From contig OX422187.1 of the NCBI GenBank assembly GCA_949130485.1, positions 10,842,898 to 10,906,897 on the forward strand: a DNA stretch of 64,000 nucleotides, read 5' to 3'. The stretch is from Agelas oroides. Taxonomy: Eukaryota; Porifera; Demospongiae; Agelasida; Agelasidae. The position numbers and the translations under genes are program-made. Each line of letters opens with the position of its first letter. The first letter of the stretch is position 1. This document shows, in pieces, positions 1-10,357 of the stretch. The notes beneath the pieces are model-generated. The model worked only from the letters and a program-made list of their open reading frames with translations. It was not told the origin of the DNA and made no database searches.

Positions 1-413
1 ATTTGCAAAGTTTTAACTGGTATTCATTCTGTGGTTGCTGTTTCTTTTTATCTAGAATACCAATTTCATCTGCTTTCCATCACATATAATTAGCTTAGCT
101 AGTCAGGGCAATTGAAATCATTTTAAGTGCAAGGTACATTGAGTCCTACATGTTGATATTTCTGTTTGCTAGAGCTGGTTGGCTCAGGCAGGTAGTTGCA
201 GGAAGCAAAAGCCAGAACAGCACTGTCTATAACTTGTATGTCAGAGTCCTGGGTTTTTACTTTAGCATTCCATTCTCTACTGAGCTGCAGCTCTAGGCTA
301 CCTAAGCTGCCCCACAGTGCAAATAGCAAAATAGCCAGCTCCTCAATGTAATGAAAACAGCACTTTGATAAACAATACAATGTTTGTGGTATCATAATGT
401 AATCTGTAAATAG

Positions 414-3400
414 GTCCAGTGGAAAGATGCAGTGGAAGCAGAAATCCGCATGCAGTCCAAATCACTGAGGAGAGTTATCGGTATGTTTGTAACATTTTGC
501 ATGTACATGTACAAAATGGTCCCAGGGGAAGGCTTGTCTGTCCTGCATGTAGTCTGTTAGTCTCGTGCCCCGCCCGCACGCGCCTCCCGGCGAGAAACGG
601 TCTGGTGAACGAAGTCGAATTTCTTGGGCTTATTACCCAAAACGGGTAATGACCAATGAGATTGCGAGATCGGTAATTATTACGTAACACTTTCCTCACA
701 ACGGTAAAATTTCTTCATCTGCATTCGAGTATCCGTACCTTTTTTGAGCGGGTTGACCGCAAAATATTTTGATCGTTGCTAGGTTACGTTGTCACAAAAG
801 CGTGCGCTAGCCCAAGAAATTCGACTTGGTTCACCAGACCATTTCTCCTCGTGAGAGGGTGGGGTCTGGAGACGAGACTAGTAGTCTGTCCCCTGGTTAC
901 CCCGAAAGGGGCGCCAGGGGAAGGCTTCTCCATCCTCCATGTAGTCTGTCCCCTGGTTACCCCGAGAGGGGCACCAGGGGAAGGCTTCTCCGTCCTCCAT
1001 GTAGTCTGTCCCCTGGTTACCCCGAGAGGGGTGCCAGGGGACAGACTTCTCCGTCCTCCATGTAGTCTGTCCCCTGGTTACCCCGAGAGGGGTGCCAGGG
1101 GAAGACTCCTGTCTGTCTTTCACCACCAAGTGTTTCGTTTGTTTTCTGGTACCGACATCACACTGTCTCATTTTTAATTCACCTGCGCTGTTTCACTACT
1201 TTGCCTTTGATCCTAACATATCCCATGCTGTTATTATTTATATATGTGAACTTCATTCCTTCTAAATTTAGGGTTGTACACATATAGTTCGAGAATTTCC
1301 AGTTTATCCTTTCGTATTATAGAGTGTCTCATAAGCCTGATTAGGCTGGTTGCTTTTGTGCAAGTGACATCAAGATTTTGGTTGATTGATTGATTGTGCA
1401 AATAATCATGTGTATGGTAGTGTTTAAAGGTATTTTCTTTTTTAATCAGCTTTGGTGGAGTTTGTCAGGCCTATGAAGGTGGATCAACTCTGTGTGATGG
1501 GGAAATTGGTGAAAGAGTCAGCATCTACATCAGTAATACAAGAGGCAGCATGCAGGCAGACCTGACTTCCACACTGAATGCTTTCATTTCAGTTGTATTT
1601 GTTACAACTTCCAGTCGATGTCAAGACCTGATCCGACATGTACTGTGCCTCTACTACTACACACCTTGTAGCTTCAATGGAACCATTATACCTCCAGTTT
1701 CCATTTGTCCTGAGGAATGTTTTTATGTTCAACATGAATGTGCCATTGCATGGAACCAGCTTGCAGATTTTCTCAGTGTTCCTAGATCTGTTCTTGGATT
1801 CATCAACTGCAGCAGTCCAGGACAGATATTGGACCCCCTTCCTCATTGTTGTGTAAATGCTGGAATCACATCTACCTCAATTCCAGGTCAGACATCATAC
1901 AGAATCTGTAGAAAGCTCTTGTTGTGAAAATGATGTGGGCTGTGCAATTCCCTACATACAAAGTCAAAAAGATTAATACTTCACAACTATGCTGTCTTTG
2001 TTCTGCAGTGCCTACAAGTGTATCTACATCACTGGCTGCAACACTCCTCAGTCCATCCCTTTCCCCAACCACTACAAGTGTATCTACATTCAGTTCATCA
2101 CTGGCTGCAACACTCCTCAGTCCATCCCTTTCCCCGACTGCTACAGCAAGCACACCTTCAATGACTATCAGTGCACAGGGTTCAGTGACTGCTGCTGCGG
2201 TAACAGTTCCCCTCCTAATCCTGCTTGTTGTATTAGTTGCTGTCATACTTGTCTTGCTGTGGGTGAAGAGGCGGAGAAGGATGAAGGCTGCAGATAGGAG
2301 TATTCCACTTGAGATTTTGTCCTGGTATTATAGCTAGCAGTAACTCGTGTACCACATCTCTTTGCTTAAAACTAGCCCTAGGTGTTAATGGAACAACTAG
2401 GAGATAGAGACTGCCATTCCAAGCTGATCTGAAAGTAGCAAAGTAGATGGTCTTACGTAATTACCTCTTAGCTTCAATCCTATTATCGATGAAGATTTTG
2501 GATAACTGAAGTCTGGATAAGTGACTTCCTACTGTATATCGATTTCAATGTACAGGACAAGAAGAAATGAGGATACTGTAGATGAGGATGTAGATCATGA
2601 GCCAGCAAAAGAGGCTACTTATAAAGCAGAATTGACCGTTCCTAACCACTACAGTAAGTAAGAAACATTGTTTTAGTTCACATTTTTGCACCTTCTTTCA
2701 TTTGTACCGTACATGAAGAAGCTGGTAGCTGCCTGCATGATGGGTTTTGCTCAGTTGTCAGAGCACTGGCAGGTCAAACCAGGGCCCCAAAGTTTGATTC
2801 CGAAGCAATTGCAAGCTTTTTACTTCCTTTATTTTGCCTCATATGTACTAAATTTTCATTTGAAGCATACATTAATGGGTGCTATCACAATTGGTTTTCT
2901 GACACCACTCTAATCTGTGCATTACCTGCATGGGTACGTATAACCCCATACAGTACATGTTATAACATATGAATGACCCTAGTCATGCACTTCCACCACA
3001 TGCTGAACCAGATCCCCAATTTAGAGAATGCAAACTTACCCCAGTGATGTCAGGACATGTGAGGGAACTCACTGGGAAAACGCTGATTCCAAGCAGTCGA
3101 ATCAGACTGATGGACACATTAGGCCATGGTAAGGTTGTTGTCTACCTTGCATGGATGTAAAAAAAAAATGGAAACCATATGTTCACCTATGTTTTGAAGA
3201 TGTAGCTATAGTCTCCTTTCTGAGATAATTATGAATGTTATTATTGCCAGTTGAATGATAACAAAAGATAAGCAAGGTATAACTGCAGTCATGTATAGTT
3301 ATATTTTCTTTTCTCATCAGGAGAGTTTGGGATTGTGTACAAAGCCCATTTGTTGCCTCAAACGCAACTGGATAGCAAATCATCGTGCTGTCCCCTGCCC

Positions 3401-6400
3401 CAGACAGTGGCTGTGAAAACACTGAAAGGTAGGTATCATCACCCATGAGCATCCAAAGGTTAGCTATGGTATTAGTTAAAGTACCCCTTTCAGTGCTTAT
3501 GGTCTAGTTCAAACACATAACACTGAAAGGGTGTGTCACGTTAAATTTGGACCCCCGTAAAATACGTCCCCCCCCCCCGGAACAAATATTTCAGAACAAC
3601 CACAAAATATTTGGACCTACCCTAAAAAAATTGTTCCCCCTTCCATGCGTGCAGGTGTACCACCATACCAAGCTGGAAAGCCACTTGTTTAACTTGTGCC
3701 AATTGTGAGTAGATGTCCTATGTCTATTTCAAGAGTTGATGTGGTATCTGTAGCCATGCAACAATGCCAGAGACTACAACAGCGTCGGCATCCAACTCGG
3801 TAGCGTGGAGATCACAGAGAAGACAATATTATTGAACTAGTGATTCACCGTATTCAGAATGGAAGCTACATTCCTGGCTTTAGACAGGTGTTTCAGCTTT
3901 ATTGATTGTATGGTGAGCCTAAGCAGCACCTTGTATCAGTCTTCACCGGACGTGGACACTTGATATCTTGCTTGGATCTATGGGGGTCCGAATATTTCAT
4001 AGGGGGTCCTAATATTTCAGAAAAATAAGTTCCAGTGGGGTCCATTTTACTGAAAAATTAGTTCCGGGGGGGGGGGCCATTTTTATCATGACAGGTGTCT
4101 GTATAGTTTACATAGCTACACTGACTGAAACATCTTGTGAGCATACTAGCCCACTGATCACAGCAGTCAGTAGTAAGAACCAATGGTGAAGTAGAAAGTA
4201 TTGAACCACTGTGTGCAATGTAATCATCAATTTGTACTAACCAACCACCATGGTCTAACTTCAGGATACTTTGGCCATGAGGAGGTTAGGAAAATGGTGG
4301 AGGAGAGTATCAAGATGAAGCGCTTCGATCACCCTAATGTTATTAGTCTGATTGGGGTGTGCATTGATGCTGGTCCAGCCCCGTACATCATCATGCCCTT
4401 CATGGCCAATGGCAGTCTGCTCTCCTACCTGAAGAAACACAGAACTGAGCTGATGCCTTCAGATACTGCAGATGAAGACGTAAGATATGTACATCTGTGA
4501 CATGTGTTTGTGTGTGTAGCCATATTCCTGGAACTCATCCAGATTTATGTTGCTGGTGGGTTGGGTGTGGGGTACATTTTGGGGGGGATTGTTTAGGCCT
4601 TGGTAGATTATGCTAGCATAATTTTGGGAGTAATAGGTGCTTCTGAGCATCAAGAATTATGCTGGCATAATAGGAACAATTTCATGATCAGTTGGCCGAC
4701 AACATTGCAAACTTGCAATCCCATTCGACCAAGTGCACTGTAACCTTGTCCCTATTAACAAGTTCCTTTTGTTCACACCAAGCTCCTTCTTTGGAAACAA
4801 CTACATACAGCTTTCAGTAATGCTAGAATACAACCGTCGAGAAAAGCAAGAATCCTATAACCGCGTTCAAAATATTGCCATTTTTTATATGCATATGTGG
4901 TGAAATCCAGTTAGCATAATTGAGAATAATAGGTGCATTGAAAAGAATAATAGGTAAAAATTATGGGAATAAAAGACTAGAATAATGGGTAGAAGTTGGA
5001 GCATAATCTACCAAGGCCTAGCATTGTTGCATGGGCATCCCTGCAGATATATAATTATATGGCAACCTGATTTCTCTAATGCTGTAATGAGACAGATGAG
5101 ACAGATAATAGACACACAATATCAGTGCTATGTCTGTTTGGCAGACTTTATTTGTTAAAGTAAAAAGAAGACATTTACAGAATATATGTGCACCAACTAT
5201 GTTCGTGCAGGTGTCTGACACAACAAAGAGGCTGATCAGCATGTGTCTGCAGGTTGCAAAGGGGATGGAGTATCTTGCTGAGCAGAAGTTTGTGCACCGT
5301 GATCTTGCAGCTAGAAACTGCATGTGAGCTGGCTTTACACAATGATATACATGTCACCATAGTACAAAGCTACCAAAAGACATCACTTGTTTGTATTATG
5401 AGTTGTGGTATCATAGCACTGCCAAAGACAAGATATTTTTCCTGCATGCTATGGTGATAGTGTACCAGCCTCCAATTTCATTGCATATTGTTTAACCAAC
5501 AGTACTAATTTATACATAGCACAAAAATCCCTCCCCACACAAACTTGGAGCATGGTGTTGCTTCAGCTATCCACTACTATGAAGGAGACAAGTATCTGGG
5601 TATCAAGGAAAGCAGTGCATGTGGTCACAATAAGTGTTTCTGGATGGGCATGGCTTAACCAGAGTCCTCAATCCATGAAAACTATAATTTGTAACCAATT
5701 AGTGAATTTTTGTTCTTTGAAACTTGGTGTTATAAATACATAATTTTGCTGACATACACTGCTTTATTTGCAGGGTCGACCTTCATGATGTGATAAAGGT
5801 TTCAGATTTTGGCCTGACTGAGGATGTCTATGCCAAGAACTACTTCCGGCAGGGAAGGGAGGATGGAGTGGTAAAACTGCCAGTGAAGTGGATGAGTCCA
5901 GAGAGTCTGAATGATGGTGTTTTCACTGAGAAGACTGATGTGGTACAGTCATTATAACATTTGGAAGTTGCATGATCTGTTCACTTGCTACGCTAGAAAC
6001 AATTATGACTAGTATAGAGGAACTGCTGCATTCAACAAGCTCTCACGCCACATTGTATATTAAATTTGCTATATGACCAGTTTTGTCACCTCAAAACTTT
6101 GTCACCAGTATGATCGCATTTTGCATTCTTCATTTTAGTCTGCAATGTGCCAAATTTCATTGAGTACTCATAACATTAGAAGCACACATTGATTGGATAT
6201 TGTTCTTCACTGGTGTCATGCAGTGGTCATTTGGGGTCACCTGTTGGGAGATCTTCAGTGGTGGTAAGAACCCCTACCCTGGAGCAGACCTTCTCACCTT
6301 GGTTCAGCTACTAGAGAATGGACGGAGATTGGACAAACCTTTAAATGCTGCTTGCACCGATACTATGTAAATTTGCAATGTAGACAGCTCTCTTCAGGTT

Positions 6401-6951
6401 TTTAATATGACCTACATATAGTACCAATGCATGTGTATGACATGTAATACACATGCATTGGTACTATATGTTTAGTGCAATGGCATATCCCCAATAATTC
6501 TTTTTTGGGGTGTGTGATTATTCCCAAATTTTCAATTGCTTCCATACTATAGCTTATGCACAATCTTTGTCTCAGTTTTAGCTATCCATGGAGGGAGGTA
6601 TTGATCCCCAATTTTTTATTTTTATTACTTATGTGCAGGTATGATATCATGCAGAAATGTTGGCAGGCCAATGCTGATGAACGACCTCCATTTTCCACAC
6701 TGGTGGTGTTGGTGTCAACAGATCTAGAGCGGCAGGCTGGCTACCTTGACTTCTCTTTCCCAACAGATACTTTCTCACCTAAAGACAGCAAAGAGAAGTG
6801 CCTTGCCTCACCTTCCCCCACACCACCTTCCCCCACACTACCTTCCCCCACACTACCTTCCCCCACACCACCTTCCCCCACACCACCTTCCCCCACACTG
6901 CCTTCCCCACCATTGATTGTGGTCACCCAGCCGGACAGTAACATAAATTGA
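414..6951 (+). CDS. Gene A: CRD receptor tyrosine kinase, 5'-partial
   Basis: This is the 3' part of a single-pass receptor tyrosine kinase. Exons: 414-480, 1450-1886, 2009-2324, 2556-2653, 3012-3128, 3321-3428, 4265-4479, 5211-5323, 5774-5942, 6224-6366, 6639-6951 (TGA). All junctions are GT-AG and the frame stays open for about 697 codons. Order: frizzled-like CRD, Ser/Thr-rich stalk with two near-identical [14 protein letters not shown] segments, TM ([18 protein letters not shown]) followed by KRRRR, juxtamembrane, kinase with [21 protein letters not shown] and SPE, then a PSPTP-repeat tail with YLDF. The first exon starts in phase 1 and matches the exon that follows SRCR4 in gene B, so the signal peptide and SRCR exons should lie left of the window. 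All catalytic residues are present. The hinge (IIMPFM) and YFRQGR are TAM/MET-like, which is inference. Confidence 0.9.
549..889. mobile_element. Foldback MITE (TAGTCTCG ends) with 9-bp TSD
   Basis: The element spans 558-880. Its ends are imperfect inverted repeats of about 70 bp: TAGTCTCGTGCCCC at the left, and at the right the reverse complement TAGTCTCGTCTCC. Both arms hold GGTCTGGTGAAC and AAATTCGACTT-type stretches. It is flanked by the direct repeat GTAGTCTGT at 549-557 and 881-889. The same 9-mer begins each unit of the neighbouring 60-bp minisatellite, so the element landed inside that array. No transposase ORF. Long terminal inverted repeats with a 9-bp target duplication suggest a Mutator-like origin (inference). 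Confidence 0.8.
881..1105. repeat. 60-bp minisatellite of hairpin units
   Basis: About four tandem copies start at 881, 941, 1001 and about 1062. Each has GTAGTCTGTCCCCTGG, TACCCCGAGAGGGG, GCCAGGGGA and a TTCTCCGTCCTCCAT-type spacer. The arms CCCCTGG/CCAGGGG and TACCCC/GGGGTG pair as a hairpin; the third copy keeps the full GTCTGT...ACAGAC palindrome. A further partial unit (521-548) lies left of the foldback element. Intronic in gene A. Confidence 0.85.
3525..4100. mobile_element. Probable foldback element with C/G-tract arms
   Basis: It lies in the gene A intron 3429-4264. The left end has GTGTGTCACGTTAAATTTGG, then GGACCCCC and a C-tract followed by GGAAC. The right end carries the inverted equivalents (GTTCC, a G-tract, GGCCATTTTTATCATGACAGGTGT). 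The arms are imperfect and no clean target duplication was found, so the limits are approximate. No coding capacity is seen. Confidence 0.4.
6414..6471. repeat. Perfect 25-bp inverted repeat
   Basis: Arms 6414-6438 and 6447-6471 (ACATATAGTACCAATGC... and its exact complement) enclose an 8-nt loop. It lies in the intron before the last exon of gene A. It is probably a very young or constrained hairpin. Confidence 0.85.
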
Positions 6952-9900
6952 ACTAACTTTTGAAGTAACATTATGACATACATGTGTTACATTTGGTAGA
7001 GTATATACATCCTTGAAGCTATTTGTGTACTGGATAACATTATATAGTTTGACCAACTAGTGGTACAGTCCTAAAAGCAATGAGATTGAAACTTTACTTT
7101 CAAAGAACATGCACATGTCTGCATATTGGATACAGTGTTTGAATGTTTTTGTTGTTGTTGTTGTTGTTGTTGTTGTTGAACTGTATTAAAATTGTAATTA
7201 GTTTGTGCAATACTCTGTGGGTTTTGACCAGAGTGCTGATATTGTTGCTACCTCTCCAAGGCTCAATCACTCTAGCTACAATATCCCTAGGCTCTTTTTG
7301 TTGATGTTTGAAACCGAGCCAATTTTCAGGAGGAATACCATAATTATGCTAATTTGCGACCACTACACTAGCTTGGGTCTAATTAAAAGAGCCATGGTTT
7401 AAATAGTCACTATAATAGCAAACACTGTTTAGTTAACAGTGTTTGCTATTATACTTTTCTATAGTACACGAGAAGAAACCCACCATTGGGCTTTAGGCAG
7501 GAGGGCATTTACTCAAAGGAGGCATATTAGCAAGTGTCTACAGTATAATTTATTCAGTACCAAACTTGAAGTTTTCATTCCATGCTTGAAATCTATTAAT
7601 TGTTATTTTTTCCTTTTACAGGTGCCATACTGGGACATGAGTTGACTGAGGTAGAATTTTCACTTCAACGGACTGGCAAGGATCAAACCAGATGATCTTA
7701 AAAAGCAGGTACAGTATATTAACCTCATACATCAAGTGGCTAGTTATGATAGAACAAACGTGATTGTACCTTCATTCAAATGACATGGTATATACACATT
7801 GTCAGCAATACCACATCTCAGAAGGAGTATATGTACCACGCAGTATGACACTGACATGAACATTGTGTACCTTGACATCATAAATGTACAGGGGTTGTTG
7901 CATGGGTACAGGAAATCTTCTCATCTCACAGTAACCACAGAAGTCACCAGGAATTTAGGGGCTCCTGGCTTGAGCTGCCAGTGTTCAACCACTGAGCTGT
8001 ACAGCCACCGGACAACTACCTGCCCTCACAATGACACAATCCTCCACATGTACTATTAAGGGTCAAAAAAAAAATTCTCTCCATCAGTATACAATAGAGG
8101 ACTTTGAGGGTGTGTGGTTGTCTATCTATACCAGGAATTGTAGGTTGTGTTATCTAAAACACCAAATACTATTTCCACATCCAGATTACAATCAGCTATG
8201 GAGAATTTAAGGTTGTCAACAACCAGTGATTAAAGAACCTAGTCAATATACCAAATGCTGTATTTGATGAGGAAGCTGATCCTACAAGGTAAGGCCTACC
8301 CTTTACATTGTATATAGTATTCTCTCAACATATCATATCCTCTGCTGCAGGTTCCTGTCATACGGCCATTGTCTCCTGTACCCCTCAACACAGTGGTGCA
8401 ACTCCAAATGATCTAATGGCCATGTGGCTACAAACTGTTTTACTTTTAGTGTCATAATTTATTCTAGTCTAAACAACATCTCAAGATGCATCCAGTAACT
8501 TGAAAGTGTACAGAATTGTACATAGTGGCCTTGGAATTGCACAAGATATATATATACTTATAGGTATTAACACTCCTCACGGTTAAGTGAACTGTTAAGT
8601 GTAGAGGATACAAAGGTATACTAATACATAATCATTTAGTACCACTCTCTCATTTGTTGGTGATCAAAACTCTTATTAGTATGGTAGGTGCACCATAATA
8701 TGCACTCATGCAGATTAGAGGAGCCAAGGGCATGTACCCCACCCCTTCTGCCTTGGATATCTAGGCATATACATATACAAGTCCAATATGCACACAAAAG
8801 CCATCTTCTTTGTTTCTTTGTCCACTAATGTGATGTGTTATACACGTAGCTACAATAACTGTCGACTGCACCTTGGTGAACTGTTTAGAATGCAGCTGTA
8901 CAAGTGCTAGCACGCGCTATATAGAGGCGCAATTTTTTTTTTTTTTTTTTTGCCGGCTGCACGTGTAAATGTCTCTACACAGTTCAAGCGAAGGTTAAGC
9001 GACGGTAGACTGGACTTTAGTCTTGCCATAGACCAAAGGTAAGTAAGATATCTTATTGGAAAGGCTTGTAAGTGCATCCTATGGGTAATCCTACTTCCCT
9101 ACACTTCCAAATATAAAACAGACATACAGTTAGACAAAAATTTTTGTTATTGCTACAAAAGAACAAACTCATTTTAGTAGAAGGTACTGTGTAACATCTA
9201 GTCCAGAAGTTGATGACTGCATGATTGTTCATGTAAACTTGTATCTTGTGAACTGCACAAGCTATGGAAAGCTTTAAGGTTTTCTTGTACATAATGGCTC
9301 TTGGCTATCAGCTATATATAACCCCATTCCTATTTACTTTGTCTATTACTGACCGTTCCTTTTTGGTACCAACACTAGCCTTTGAAAAATAAAACACAAG
9401 AAATTGTACAAAGAATGGCCGTGAAATTCCTAGCCAGGCAAAACTCTACAACCTTCCATGACAGTTTACAGCAAATCATTGTATATAGCTATCTTCCAAT
9501 CAGCATACTATACAGTATTAATCCTTGCACATACAGTCTTGTGTCCATATACTCATGCAATTATAATTATGGCTGGTGCTTGTTTACATAGCATTTGCTG
9601 CCATACAAAGAGTCAGTGTTGTATACATCTACTCCCTTTCTACTTGAAAGTGTGCAACTATTTATTTTGGGAATTACATGGATAGCTATATAAGCTGTAC
9701 AAAACCTACAATATGTGTAACAGCTCATTGTACTTGATCAGTTATTCATAGTATTCATGAAAATGACATTAATTTCGCATACATTAGAAGCTGCAATTAC
9801 GCTTATACTGTACTGTAAACTGTGCAAAGTTTACAATAATAGTAGCATGTTTTCTTGTGTACCTTGTACAAATAAAAACCTTCACTTGTGTTATTATACC

Positions 9901-10357
9901 CGAACTATACAACCTAAATTACTTCTAATTTACCTATACTAATTTTGCACATGAGTAATGTAGTGGCCTAAGGATAGAAATGCTATTACAGGCAGTTTAC
10001 TTAAAGCCTTGCATGTTTACCATACTAATGGACAACATTTACTAAACAAAACATTCTCAAAAATTGACTTTCTCCTCAGAAATGCTATAGATAAATAGGT
10101 GGACTTGCAGTGAATTTATTGCTGTGTTCTTGTTTGGCACTAACAAATATGTCAGATGACCATATTCTGACAAATCATTCATGCTTACATTATTTTAATC
10201 ACTACAATCTAAACATGCATTGGCTGTGGGTTAATTATATGTAGATTGGATATCATGATGTGATGTAACTGCTCAGTACTTCTTAACTCACTGTTACAAA
10301 ACTGTTCTTCTCCAATGCAAAGCTGTCATTCAACTGCTGCAAGGAGAACACTGGACA
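6952..10357. other. Spacer between genes A and B
   Basis: No supported coding exon. 6952-7290 is homologous to the 3' flank of gene B and 5' flank of gene C (18970-19715), including AAGTAACATTATGACATACA just after the stop and ACCAGAGTGCTG at 7229, so the RTK tandem unit includes this flank. It also holds a GTT microsatellite (about 7148-7178), a 19-bp-arm palindrome (7411-7453), a poly-T tract (about 8934-8950) next to a short CpG-bearing segment, and low-complexity AT-rich DNA. Short open stretches near 7620-7700 and 8180-8290 are bounded by AG/GT but could not be assigned. Confidence 0.6.
7411..7453. repeat. Perfect 19-bp inverted repeat
   Basis: Arms 7411-7429 (TATAATAGCAAACACTGTT) and 7435-7453 are exact complements with a 5-nt loop. 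It is intergenic between genes A and B. Confidence 0.85.

Larger units (their letters stand above)
414..1886 (+). other. Gene A frizzled/ROR-type CRD exons
   Basis: Two exons (414-480 and 1450-1886) encode a cysteine-rich domain. It starts with VERC, continues with [11 protein letters not shown], and has the frizzled core [17 protein letters not shown] followed by [12 protein letters not shown] and a terminal HCC. Cysteine spacing and the C..Y.G..C start fit ROR/MuSK-type CRDs better than classical Frizzled (family knowledge). The 969-bp intron between them carries a hairpin minisatellite and a foldback element. Confidence 0.75.
3012..6951 (+). other. Gene A tyrosine kinase domain and tail
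   Basis: The juxtamembrane exon 3012-3128 ends at the glycine loop, completed by exon 3321-3428 ([11 protein letters not shown]...VAVKTLKG). Exon 4265-4479 holds the C-helix and the hinge [14 protein letters not shown]. Exon 5211-5323 holds [12 protein letters not shown], exon 5774-5942 [14 protein letters not shown] and KWMSPESL, exon 6224-6366 [10 protein letters not shown], and the last exon the C-lobe end and tail. Residues for ATP binding and catalysis are intact, so it should be an active kinase. Confidence 0.9.

Noticed and set aside
876-1177. Open frames across the 60-bp repeats ([12 protein letters not shown] repeats)
   Set aside because: Open on both strands because the unit is a multiple of three and GC-rich; intronic, with no splice support.
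7620-8290. Possible small gene between A and B (fragments near 7620-7710 and 8185-8290)
   Set aside because: Fragments are short, frames do not join convincingly and no domain is recognisable.
9382-9942. Several 60-75 codon open frames upstream of gene B
   Set aside because: AT-rich composition, no domain, no flanking splice logic; likely chance.
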